Of a stretch of 64,000 nucleotides of DNA, positions 19,164 to 26,943 are shown piece by piece. Below the pieces are notes generated by a model. That model searched no databases. It had not been told where the DNA came from and saw only the letters and a program-made list of their open reading frames with translations. The number at the start of each line of letters is the position of its first letter. Position 1 is the first letter of the stretch. The DNA lies in contig NZ_FNFF01000004.1 in the NCBI RefSeq assembly GCF_900100315.1, positions 62,001-126,000 of the forward strand, read 5' to 3'. The translations under genes were made by a program, and so were the position numbers. Source of the DNA: Streptomyces indicus. Its GTDB lineage: Bacteria > Actinomycetota > Actinomycetes > Streptomycetales > Streptomycetaceae.

Positions 19164-20021
19164 ATGCCCATTGATGCCGCCAAGGCCGTTTCCTCCGAGC
19201 CGCGCAGCACCGACCTGACCTGGGACCACAAGGACATCCAGCTCTACCACCTGGGTCTCGGCGCGGGAATCCCGGCGACCGACCCGGACGAGCTGCGCTA
19301 CACCCTCGAATCCAAGCTCCAGGTCCTGCCGAGCTTCGCGACCGTGGCCGGCGGCGGCATGGCGGCCGCGGGCGGCCTGTCCGCGCCCGGCATCGACGTG
19401 AACCTCGCGGCCGTCCTGCACGGCGGCCAGACCGTCACGCTGCACCGGCCGATCCCCGTCAAGGGCAAGGCCGTCCAGACCTCGACGATCCCGGCCGTGT
19501 ACGACAAGGGCAAGGCCGCCGTGATCGTCATGCGCTCGGAGGTCGCCGACGACGACGGGCCGCTGTGGACCTGCGACACCCAGATCTTCGTCCGCGGCGA
19601 GGGCGGCTTCGGCGGCGAGCGCGGACCCTCGAACCGGCTCGAACTGCCCGACCGCGCCCCGGACAGGACCGTCGAGAAGCCCATCCGCGAGGACCAGGCG
19701 CTGCTCTACCGGCTGTCCGGGGACTGGAACCCGCTGCACGCCGACCCGGAGTTCGCCAAGCTGGCCGGCTTCGACAAGCCGATCCTGCACGGCCTGTGCT
19801 CGTACGGGATGACGCTCAAGGCCGTGGTCGACAGCCTCCTGGACGGCGATGTGACCCGCGTGCGCTCGTACACCACCCGCTTCGCCGGCGTGGTCTTCCC
19901 GGGCGAGACCCTCCGGATCCGCATCTGGCGGCTGGCCGAAGGCCGGGCCCAGGTGTCGGTGACCGCGGTCGAACGGGACGACGCGCCCGTGCTCGCGGAC
20001 ACCGTGGTCGAGCACTCCTGA
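19164..20021 (+). CDS. MaoC-type 2-enoyl-CoA hydratase
   Basis: 285-residue double-hotdog hydratase of the eukaryotic multifunctional-enzyme hydratase-2 type, adding water to a 2-enoyl-CoA. Residues about 1-140 are the degenerate N-terminal hotdog. The C-terminal hotdog carries the hydratase-2 motif in YRLSGDWNPLHADPEFA (Asp, Asn and His) and FDKPILHGLCSYG. Length and layout match steroid side-chain hydratases such as mycobacterial Hsd4B. An AAGGAG site precedes ATG 19164. It is the first of three genes for an enoyl-CoA to keto-acyl-CoA sequence. Confidence 0.88.
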   Translation: MPIDAAKAVSSEPRSTDLTWDHKDIQLYHLGLGAGIPATDPDELRYTLESKLQVLPSFATVAGGGMAAAGGLSAPGIDVNLAAVLHGGQTVTLHRPIPVKGKAVQTSTIPAVYDKGKAAVIVMRSEVADDDGPLWTCDTQIFVRGEGGFGGERGPSNRLELPDRAPDRTVEKPIREDQALLYRLSGDWNPLHADPEFAKLAGFDKPILHGLCSYGMTLKAVVDSLLDGDVTRVRSYTTRFAGVVFPGETLRIRIWRLAEGRAQVSVTAVERDDAPVLADTVVEHS

Positions 20022-20088
20022 TTCAGCCCCGCCCAACCTCCTTATTGCTCACGCCTGTTCCGCACCGCATCCGAGAAGGAGCCGCACC

Positions 20089-21165
20089 ATGCGCGCAGCC
20101 GTACTGCACGAGATCGGCCAGGACAAGCTGGAAGTGCTCGACGACTTCGAGACCACCGGCTTCGGTCCCGGCAAGGTGAAGATCCGGGTGCGGGCCACCG
20201 GCCTGTGCCACTCGGACCTGTCCGCGATGAGCGGTGTGCTGCCCCAGCCCGGCCCGTTCGTGCCCGGGCACGAGGGCGCGGGCGAGATCCTGGAGGTCGG
20301 CGAGGGCGTCACGCACGTCAAGCCCGGCGACCGGGTGCTCGTGTGCTGGCTGCCCGCGTGCGAGCAGTGCCCCGCGTGCAAGCGCGGCCAGAAGCAGCTG
20401 TGCCTGGCCGGGTTCATGAACGCCGGCATCCCCAACTACAAGCGCCCCAGTGGCGATGTGTTCGGCTTCGCGGGCACCGGCACCTTCGCCGAGGAGACCG
20501 TGGTCGACGCGCGCTGCGCCGTGCCGATCCCGGACGACGTGCCCTTCGACATCGCCGCGCTCATCGGCTGCGGTGTCACCACCGGACTCGGCGCGGCCAT
20601 CAACACCGCCGATGTGGCGGCCGGTTCCTCGGTGGCCGTGATCGGCTGCGGTGGTGTGGGCATCTCCGCGATCCAGGGCGCGAAGCTGAAGGGCGCGGCG
20701 GAGATCGTCGCCGTGGACCCGGTGGAGTCGCGGCGCGAGGCCGCCCTCAAGTTCGGTGCCACCAAGGCGATCTCGCCCGAGGAGCTGGACGACGCCAAGC
20801 AGAACGTCACGGGCGGCGAGGGCTTCGACTACGTCTTCGAGGTCGTCGGCAAGTCCGCCACCGCGCGCAAGGCCTACGAGACCACCCGCCGCGGCGGCAG
20901 CCTCATCGTGGTCGGCGCGGGTGCGCTCGACGACTACCTGCAGTTCAACATGTTCGAGCTGTTCTTCGACGAGAAGAAGATCCTGCCGTCCATGTACGGC
21001 GGCGGCGATGTCCTCACCTCGTACGAGCGGGCCATCGCCCTGTGGCGCGCGGGCCGTATCGACCTCGAGGGCCTCATCACGCACCGGGTGCCGCTGAGCG
21101 AGATCAACGAGGCCATCGAGCAGATGCGCACCGGTGTCGCGCTGCGCACCTGCATCGAGATCTGA
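20089..21165 (+). CDS. Zinc-dependent alcohol dehydrogenase, class III-like
   Basis: 358-residue MDR enzyme oxidising an alcohol with NAD. Catalytic zinc ligands are in GLCHSD (Cys) and PGHEGAG (His), the four-Cys structural zinc loop is CEQCPACKRGQKQLC, and the Rossmann Gly motif is VIGCGGVGIS. It has the AdhD/mycothiol-class layout. [14 protein letters not shown] sequence precedes the ATG. Between hydratase and SDR genes it may oxidise a terminal side-chain alcohol to the aldehyde before CoA activation; this role is inferred from context. Confidence 0.9.
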   Translation: MRAAVLHEIGQDKLEVLDDFETTGFGPGKVKIRVRATGLCHSDLSAMSGVLPQPGPFVPGHEGAGEILEVGEGVTHVKPGDRVLVCWLPACEQCPACKRGQKQLCLAGFMNAGIPNYKRPSGDVFGFAGTGTFAEETVVDARCAVPIPDDVPFDIAALIGCGVTTGLGAAINTADVAAGSSVAVIGCGGVGISAIQGAKLKGAAEIVAVDPVESRREAALKFGATKAISPEELDDAKQNVTGGEGFDYVFEVVGKSATARKAYETTRRGGSLIVVGAGALDDYLQFNMFELFFDEKKILPSMYGGGDVLTSYERAIALWRAGRIDLEGLITHRVPLSEINEAIEQMRTGVALRTCIEI

Positions 21166-21237
21166 GTACGCCGCACTCCGCAGCGCACGGGGCGCCGTAC
21201 TCGGAACTCCGAACTCCGTACTTACGAGGGGACTTTG

Positions 21238-22188
21238 ATGTCACAGGGGAACTTGCCGCTGGCCGGCCTTTCCGCGATCGTCACGGGGGCCGGGCGCGGC
21301 CTCGGCCGGGCCGAGGCCCTGGAGCTGGCCCGGCTCGGCGCGAGCGTCGTGGTCAACGACTACGGGCAGCCGGGCAGGGACGGTTCCGGCGAGGCCTCGG
21401 CGGCTCCCGCCGAGGAGGTCGCCGCCGAGATCAGGGCGGCGGGCGGCCGGGCCGTCGCGCACCTGGGCGACGTCGCCGACCACGAACAGGCCCGCCAGTT
21501 GGTGCAGTTGGCGATCGACGAGTTCGGCAAGCTGGACATCCTGGTCAACAACGCCGGCATCCTGCGCGACCGGATGGTCTTCTCGATGTCCGAGGACGAG
21601 TGGGACTCGGTGATCCGCGTCCACCTCAAGGGCCACTTCAACACGACGCACTTCGCGTCCGTGCACTGGCGGGCCCGGTCCAAGGAGGCGGGCGGCCCGG
21701 TCTTCGGCCGGATCATCAACACCTCGTCGGAGGCCTTCCTCGCGGGGTCGGCCGGTCAGCCCAACTATGCCGCCGCGAAGGGCGGGATCGTGGGTCTGAC
21801 CACCTCCACCGCGCTCGCGCTCGGCAAGTACGGCGTCACGGCCAACGCGATCTGCCCCCGCGCCCGCACCCGGATGACCGAGGACGTGTTCGCCGGCTTC
21901 CAGGAGCCGACGGACGGCACGCTCGACAAGCTGGCGCCCGAGCACGTGGCCCCGCTGGTCGGCTACCTCGCCTCACCCGCGGCCGCCAAGGTCAACGGGC
22001 AGCTGCTCGTGGTGCACGGCGGCATTGTCGCGATCGTCGAACGGCCCAAGGTGGCCGCGAAGTTCGACACCGCGAAGGAGGCGTTCACGTACGAGGAGCT
22101 CGACGAGCTGATCACGCCCTGGTACGAGGAGCGGCCGGCGGGGGAGACGTTCGCGGCGGCGGAGGTGCTTGGCCTCAAGCACGGCTGA
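21238..22188 (+). CDS. SDR 3-hydroxyacyl-CoA dehydrogenase, Mfe2/Hsd4A-like
   Basis: 316-residue short-chain dehydrogenase. The NAD motif TGAGRGLGRAEAL, the characteristic VVNDYG segment of the peroxisomal multifunctional enzyme dehydrogenase domain, NNAG, a catalytic Ser near NTSSEAF and YAAAKGG (Tyr, Lys) are all present. Length and motifs fit mycobacterial Hsd4A/ChsB1, which oxidises steroid 3-hydroxyacyl-CoA. ATG 21238 is chosen (CGAGGGG upstream); a TTG directly before it is the alternative. It completes the hydration-oxidation part of the beta-oxidation operon. Confidence 0.87.
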   Translation: MSQGNLPLAGLSAIVTGAGRGLGRAEALELARLGASVVVNDYGQPGRDGSGEASAAPAEEVAAEIRAAGGRAVAHLGDVADHEQARQLVQLAIDEFGKLDILVNNAGILRDRMVFSMSEDEWDSVIRVHLKGHFNTTHFASVHWRARSKEAGGPVFGRIINTSSEAFLAGSAGQPNYAAAKGGIVGLTTSTALALGKYGVTANAICPRARTRMTEDVFAGFQEPTDGTLDKLAPEHVAPLVGYLASPAAAKVNGQLLVVHGGIVAIVERPKVAAKFDTAKEAFTYEELDELITPWYEERPAGETFAAAEVLGLKHG

Positions 22189-22223
22189 GGTCCTGTGAGC
22201 CTCGCACCGAAGCACGGCTGAGG
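22177..22223 (+). repeat. Short duplication of the SDR gene end
   Basis: AAGCACGGCTGAGG, holding the last codons and stop of the SDR gene, occurs at 22177-22190 and again at 22210-22223 in the untranslated region. Confidence 0.7.
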
Positions 22224-22237
22224 ATCTCAAGGCGTAC

Positions 22238-22276
22238 GTGAAGGGCCGACCGGAGCGCATCCGGTCGGCCCTTCAC
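22238..22276. terminator. Bidirectional terminator hairpin
   Basis: Perfect 17-bp stem (22238-22254 with 22260-22276) and 5-nt loop between the convergent SDR operon and the small minus-strand gene. No U-run, as is common in Streptomyces. Confidence 0.75.
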
Positions 22277-22296
22277 ACCTTCCGCGCGGCGCTCGG

Positions 22297-22437
22297 TCAG
22301 GCAGCCGCCCGGCTCTCCTCGGCGACCCGGCGGTGCCGCCCCGCGGGCGTCGTCTCGACGTCCTGCTCGGCGGCCGGGCCGCGGTGGCGGCCGTGCCCCT
22401 CCTCGGTCCCTGCCATGCCGCTGTCGTGCTCGCTCAT
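22297..22437 (-). CDS. Small charged hypothetical protein
   Basis: 46 residues, rich in Glu, Arg, His and Gly, with GRHRG and GRHRR repeated; no membrane segment, cysteine or known motif. ATG 22437 is preceded by GGGGTGAAG. It follows the beta-propeller-like gene on the same strand with a hairpin in between. Too short for a confident call, but its codon bias and ribosome site look real. Confidence 0.45.
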   Translation of the reverse strand: MSEHDSGMAGTEEGHGRHRGPAAEQDVETTPAGRHRRVAEESRAAA

Positions 22438-22498
22438 CAACTTCACCCCGTTGATTTTGGTGCTGTCGTTCCGGGTGTGCGTGGTGCGTACCCGTGAT

Positions 22499-22521
22499 TC
22501 CCCGGATGATGCATCCGGGGA
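22499..22521. terminator. Hairpin downstream of the beta-propeller-like gene
   Basis: Perfect 10-bp arms (TCCCCGGATG and CATCCGGGGA) with a 3-nt loop, 24 bp after the stop of the minus-strand gene. Confidence 0.6.
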
Positions 22522-22544
22522 TGCTTGATCATCGGCCGTCGAGT

Positions 22545-23699
22545 CTAACGACCGGCCAACCGGCCCGTGAGCTGGGCCTGTTGCAGCGGTACGGGCCGCG
22601 GGGCGCTCGGCGCGGGCGCGGCCGCGAGGGCGGGCACCGGCGCCGGTCCGGGCACCGGTTCGGGCGCGGGCGGGGTGATCCGCGCCAGGCCGCAGGGGGT
22701 GTCCTCGGTGACGTACGGCAGCAGCAGCTCCGCACTCTGCGTCTCCCGGCCCGGCGCCCACAGCGCGCACCCGAGCCAGCCGTAAGGCGCCGCGAGCTGC
22801 TGGGTCCGGCGCTGCTGCGGGGACCAGACGCCCAGCCACGAACCGCCCGCCCCGTCGATGCGCAGCGCCACCGCGCACGCCTCGGGGCTGAGGACCTGGC
22901 CGGGCTGTATGGCCAGCGGTGTCACCGCGCAGTCCTCCAGACGCAGCGCCTCGGGGAAGCGGACCGGCAGCGTGGAACCCAACTGGCCCCAGCCGAGCCG
23001 GTCGTGCCCGGGGGCGTCGGAGCGGACCATGATGAAACCGCTGCCGGGGTCGGCGAGCAGCAGCCGGTCGTCGGAGTCGTCGCCGATCTGGAGCAGCGGC
23101 GAGACCTCACCCCCGCGCTCCAGATCGACGGCGACCGTCCTCGTGCGCCCGTCCAGCTCCCGGTCGAGCGCCAGCATCCGCCCCGTACGGTCCAGCCACA
23201 CCCCGCCCGAGCAGCGGCCCGGCACCTGCGCGACCAGCTCGGGCCCGAACGCGCCGCCCGCCACCAGCCATACCGCACTCGACCGCTCACCCGGTGCGAG
23301 CGCATACGCGCAACTGCCGCTGGGCGAGGGCGGAAGCAGCGTCAGGTCGGCGGTCTCGACGGCGCCGAGCGGCAGTTGACCCGTCCCGGGCCCGGTCGGG
23401 TAGAGCAGCGAGAACAGATGCCGGCCGTCCGCGACGCGGTGCACGAGCACCCGCCCGTCGGCCAGCGGCAGCACCTCGGTGCCCGGCTCCTCGGGCTGGT
23501 CGAGCGGGAGCGGCACCGCGTAGGGCTCGGCGCTGTCGAGGCTCCACCGCTCCGGGCACCACACGTCGCCGCGCGGGGCCAGCCGGGCCGCGTAGGAACC
23601 GTCGGCCGCGATCGTGAACCCTGGAAACCGCACCGCACCCGCCGCGTCGGGCGACTCGTCCCCCGAGGCCGTGTCCGTGGCACACGCCGTCGTCGTCAT
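22545..23699 (-). CDS. Hypothetical WD/beta-propeller-like protein
   Basis: 384 residues, not assigned to a named family. It consists of repeated beta-rich blocks ending in patterns such as LDRTGRMLALDRE, GGAFGPELV and GVWSPQQRR, as in propeller proteins, and closes with a Pro/Ala-rich tail (about 330-384). No signal peptide is seen, so probably cytoplasmic. ATG 23699 is preceded by GGAGGTG; an upstream in-frame start lacks this. Function unknown. Confidence 0.72.
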   Translation of the reverse strand: MTTTACATDTASGDESPDAAGAVRFPGFTIAADGSYAARLAPRGDVWCPERWSLDSAEPYAVPLPLDQPEEPGTEVLPLADGRVLVHRVADGRHLFSLLYPTGPGTGQLPLGAVETADLTLLPPSPSGSCAYALAPGERSSAVWLVAGGAFGPELVAQVPGRCSGGVWLDRTGRMLALDRELDGRTRTVAVDLERGGEVSPLLQIGDDSDDRLLLADPGSGFIMVRSDAPGHDRLGWGQLGSTLPVRFPEALRLEDCAVTPLAIQPGQVLSPEACAVALRIDGAGGSWLGVWSPQQRRTQQLAAPYGWLGCALWAPGRETQSAELLLPYVTEDTPCGLARITPPAPEPVPGPAPVPALAAAPAPSAPRPVPLQQAQLTGRLAGR

Positions 23700-23904
23700 C
23701 CAGCCTTCACCTCCGGGGACGAAAGCTAGTTTTCGCACGCACTGGCGTGGGACGCGCCGCCTCGCGCTTCACACCAAAGGGTGGCGATGTCCTGATTCGC
23801 CTGAGGGGGAGCGGGGTCGTGTGCTGGTGGCCGTGGGGTGCCCGGTGAGGGTCCTGTCGGAAGCGTCACAGGGGGCGGCGGTGCACGGCGGTGCCCGGGA
23901 TGCG

Positions 23905-23923
23905 TAAGGTGAGGGTTGCCTAA
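23905..23923 (+). promoter_or_regulatory. Iron box (DmdR/IdeR-type) upstream of siderophore-binding gene
   Basis: The 19-mer read on the minus strand is TTAGGCAACCCTCACCTTA, matching most of the Streptomyces iron-box consensus TTAGGTTAGGCTCACCTAA. It lies 69 bp before the start of the binding lipoprotein. Confidence 0.65.
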
Positions 23924-23991
23924 GCAAACCCTGTGCGTGCACGTCCCCCCCCCGGCGCGAGCCGTGTGCCGCCCGCCTTTCTGGAGCGTCG

Positions 23992-25029
23992 ATGTCCCTT
24001 CGCCGCCGCGGCACCGCAGCCGCAGCCCTCGCCGTAGCCGCCGCGCTGACCCTCGGAGCCTGCTCCGCGGACAGCGGCTCGGGCGGCACCGAGAAGTCGG
24101 AGAACGGCTCGGGCAGCAAGAAGGTCGCCACCGGCGGCGAGGACTTCGCGGACGCCGCGGCCGAGACCGCGAAGATGGGCACGGACGCGAAGCCGGGCGA
24201 GTTCCCGCGCACCATCACGCACGCGCTCGGCAAGACCGAGATCAAGGCGCAGCCCAAGCGCGTCGTGGTGCTCGACGTCGGCGAGCTCGACAACGTCGTC
24301 TCGCTCGGCATCAAGCCCGTCGGCTACGCCCCCACCGAGGGCGACGACGGCATCCCCGAGTACCTGAGCAAGGCCGCCGGCAGCCCGAAGAACGTGGGCA
24401 CGATCAACTCCCTCAACATGGAGGCCATCGCGGCCCTCAAGCCCGACCTGATCCTGGGCTCGCAGCTGCGCGCGGAGAAGCTCTACCCGCAGCTCTCCAA
24501 GATCGCCCCGACCGTGTTCTCCATCCGCCCGGGCTTCACCTGGAAGGAGAACTACCTCCTCAACGCCACCGCGCTCGACAAGCGGGCCGAGGCCGAGGAG
24601 AAGCTCGGAGCGTACGAGGAGGCCGCGAAGCAGCTCGGCGCGGACCTCGGCGACAAGAAGCCGACCGTCACGATGCTGCGCTACATGCCGGACCGCATCC
24701 GCCTGTACGCGAAGGCCTCGTTCATCGGCACGATCCTGGAGGACGTGGGCGTCCCGCGCCCGAAGAACCAGCAGATCGACGACCTCGCCACCGAGATCAG
24801 CCCCGAGAAGATCGACGAGGCCGACGCGGACTGGATCTTCACCGGCGTCTACGGCGACGTGAACAAGACCAAGCGCGACACCGCCGAGGACAACCCGCTC
24901 TGGAAGAAGCTCGGCGCGGTGAAGAACGGCCAGGCGAAGGACGTCCCGGACGAGACCTGGTACCTGGGCCTCGGTGTCACGGCTGCGCATGAGGTGCTCG
25001 ACGATCTTCGTGGGTTCCTCGTCAAGTAA
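23992..25029 (+). CDS. Iron-siderophore ABC transporter substrate-binding lipoprotein, FecB/DesE-like
   Basis: 345 residues. Signal peptide with lipobox LTLGAC, a Gly/Ser/Lys tether, then a class III binding-protein fold with ALGKTEIKAQPKRVVVLDVGELDNVVSLG, NMEAIAALKPDLILG and a long connecting helix. The pattern closely resembles hydroxamate (ferrioxamine) binding proteins of Streptomyces such as DesE. It stands alone, with no permease or des biosynthesis genes beside it, so it must share a permease encoded elsewhere. The iron box upstream predicts induction under iron starvation. Confidence 0.87.
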   Translation: MSLRRRGTAAAALAVAAALTLGACSADSGSGGTEKSENGSGSKKVATGGEDFADAAAETAKMGTDAKPGEFPRTITHALGKTEIKAQPKRVVVLDVGELDNVVSLGIKPVGYAPTEGDDGIPEYLSKAAGSPKNVGTINSLNMEAIAALKPDLILGSQLRAEKLYPQLSKIAPTVFSIRPGFTWKENYLLNATALDKRAEAEEKLGAYEEAAKQLGADLGDKKPTVTMLRYMPDRIRLYAKASFIGTILEDVGVPRPKNQQIDDLATEISPEKIDEADADWIFTGVYGDVNKTKRDTAEDNPLWKKLGAVKNGQAKDVPDETWYLGLGVTAAHEVLDDLRGFLVK

Positions 25030-25089
25030 CGCGTACGGGCCGGGCGGTCAGCGCGCACGGGCCGGTCGGTGGCGCGGCCACCGCGCGGA

Positions 25090-25122
25090 AGGCGGGCCAC
25101 TCCCGGTGGGAGCGGCCCGCCT
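25090..25122 (+). terminator. Terminator hairpin after the siderophore-binding gene
   Basis: AGGCGGGCC and GGCCCGCCT arms with an inner CTCCC/GGGAG pair around GGT give a 15-bp stem with one mismatch. Confidence 0.65.
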
Positions 25123-25185
25123 CCCCGTTCTCCGCCCGGTCCGAAGGCCGCCCCCGGCGATGGGCCGACATCCGCGCACCCCAGG

Positions 25186-25191
25186 TAGCAT
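25186..25191 (+). promoter_or_regulatory. -10 hexamer of a leaderless start
   Basis: TAGCAT lies six bases before the GTG of the Nif3-like gene; no ribosome site is present. Confidence 0.5.
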
Positions 25192-25197
25192 CGCTCC

Positions 25198-26058
25198 GTG
25201 CCCCGCCTGAACGAAGTCCTCGCCGCGCTCGACGCCCTCTGGCCCCCCGACCGGGCCGAATCGTGGGACGCCGTCGGCACGGTCTGCGGGGATCCTCAGG
25301 CCGAGGTGGGGCGGGTCCTGTTCGCGGTCGACCCCGTGCAGGAGATCGTCGACGAGGCCGTGGCGCTGGGCGCCGACCTCCTCGTCACGCACCACCCGCT
25401 CTACCTGCGCGGCACGACCACGGTCGCGGCCTCCCACTTCAAGGGCCGCGTGATCCACGACCTGATCAAGAACGACGTCGCGCTGCACGTCGCCCACACC
25501 AACGCCGACACCGCCGACCCCGGTGTCTCCGACGCCCTCGCGGGCGCGCTGGACCTGCACGTCGTACGGCCTCTCGTGCCCGACCCGTCGGACGACAAGG
25601 GCCGCCGCGGCCTCGGCCGCATCTGCGAGCTGCGCCACCCGATGCCGCTGCGCGAGTTCGCCGCGTACGCCGCCGAGCGCCTGCCCGCCGCCGCGCAGGG
25701 CATCCGCGCGGCCGGCGACCCGGACCAGGTGATCACCACCGTCGCCGTCTCCGGCGGCTCCGGCGACAGCCTCTTCCCGTACGTACGCGAAGCCGGCGTC
25801 GACGCCTTCCTCACCGCCGACCTGCGCCACCACCCGGCCTCCGAGGCCGTGCAGCACACCGGGCTCGCCCTGCTCGACGCCGCGCACTGGGCCACCGAGT
25901 GGCCCTGGTGCGAACAGGCCGCGGCACAGCTCGACGAAATCTCCGACCGTCACGGCTGGGGCCTTCGGGTCCACGTCTCGAAGACGGTCACCGACCCCTG
26001 GACCACCCACGCGGCCGCCGAGGCGGCCGACGACACCACAGCAGGAGCCCCCAACTGA
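25198..26058 (+). CDS. Nif3-like dinuclear metal centre protein (DUF34/YqfO family)
   Basis: 286-residue member of the universally distributed Nif3 family, a toroidal hexamer with a two-metal site; its biochemical role is still debated (a GTP cyclohydrolase-like fold, metal chaperone proposals). Metal-binding motifs LLVTHHPLYLR, HTNADTA and the C-terminal HW-x-E (AAHWATEWPW) are visible. GTG start, probably leaderless. It overlaps the next gene's CTG start, forming a three-gene operon with the zinc-ribbon protein and the RNase H/phosphatase fusion, an arrangement common in actinobacteria. Confidence 0.92.
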   Translation: MPRLNEVLAALDALWPPDRAESWDAVGTVCGDPQAEVGRVLFAVDPVQEIVDEAVALGADLLVTHHPLYLRGTTTVAASHFKGRVIHDLIKNDVALHVAHTNADTADPGVSDALAGALDLHVVRPLVPDPSDDKGRRGLGRICELRHPMPLREFAAYAAERLPAAAQGIRAAGDPDQVITTVAVSGGSGDSLFPYVREAGVDAFLTADLRHHPASEAVQHTGLALLDAAHWATEWPWCEQAAAQLDEISDRHGWGLRVHVSKTVTDPWTTHAAAEAADDTTAGAPN

Positions 26059-26798
26059 ACGCCGCGCCCGCCGACCAGATCCGACTCCTCGACGTCCAGG
26101 CCCTCGACGTACGCCTGTCGCAGCTCGCCCACAAGCGCAAGTCGCTGCCCGAGCACGCCGAGATCGAGTCGCTGACCAAGGACCACACCCAGCTGCGCGA
26201 CCTGCTCGTCGCCGCGCAGACCGAGGAGGGCGACTGCGCCCGCGAGCAGACCAAGGCCGAGCAGGACGTGGACCAGGTGCGCCAGCGCGCCGTCCGCGAC
26301 CAGCAGCGCCTGGACTCCGGCGCGGTCACCAGCCCGAAGGACCTGGAGAACCTCCAGCGCGAGATCGCCTCCCTCGCCAAGCGCCAGGGCGACCTGGAGG
26401 ACGTGGTGCTCGAGGTCATGGAGCGCCGCGAGTCCGCGCAGGAGCGGGTCTCCGAGCTGACCGAGCGGGTCGGTTCGGTGCAGGGGAAGATCGACGACGC
26501 CACGGCCCGCCGTGACGCCGCGTTCGAGGAGATCGACGGCGAGATCGCCTCGGTCATTAAGGAGCGCGAGGTCGTCGCCGGCTCGGTGCCGGCCGACCTC
26601 CTGAAGCTCTACGACAAGCTGCGCGAGAAGGAGGGAGGCGTGGGCGCGGCCCGCCTCTACCAGCGCCGCTGCGAGGGCTGCCGCCTGGAGCTCAACATCA
26701 CCGAGCTCAACGAGGTCCGTGCGGCCGCGCCCGACGCGATCGTGCGCTGCGAGAACTGCCGCCGCATCCTGGTGCGTACGTCGGAGTCCGGGCTCTAG
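26055..26798 (+). CDS. Coiled-coil C4 zinc-ribbon protein (COG1579), CTG start
   Basis: 247 residues: a long coiled coil (about 10-185, heptads rich in Glu, Arg and Leu) followed by a zinc ribbon with CEGC and CENC pairs. The family is a presumed nucleic-acid-associated scaffold. The open frame begins at CTG 26055, which overlaps the Nif3 stop as CTGA, with GGAG eight bases before. No ATG, GTG or TTG fits the conserved N terminus AAPADQIRLLDVQALD, so a rare CTG start is the best reading. Confidence 0.85.
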   Translation: MNAAPADQIRLLDVQALDVRLSQLAHKRKSLPEHAEIESLTKDHTQLRDLLVAAQTEEGDCAREQTKAEQDVDQVRQRAVRDQQRLDSGAVTSPKDLENLQREIASLAKRQGDLEDVVLEVMERRESAQERVSELTERVGSVQGKIDDATARRDAAFEEIDGEIASVIKEREVVAGSVPADLLKLYDKLREKEGGVGAARLYQRRCEGCRLELNITELNEVRAAAPDAIVRCENCRRILVRTSESGL

Positions 26799-26806
26799 GA
26801 CACGGA

Positions 26807-26935
26807 GGGGCTCGGGGGCGGGCTTCGGGCTTCGGCCTTTCGGATCCGTGCTCCGGGCTTCGGCCTTCCGGGTTCCGGCTCCGGACTTCGCTCAGGGGGA
26901 CGACAGGCTTCGGGCTGCTCAAAGTGAGGACGGAC
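26807..26935 (+). repeat. Degenerate GGCTTCGG-rich repeats in an intergenic stretch
   Basis: Variants of CGGGCTTCGGCCTTNCGG recur between the zinc-ribbon gene and the RNase H gene, forming several overlapping small hairpins. No coding potential seen. Confidence 0.5.
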
Positions 26936-26943
26936 TGCGGGTC

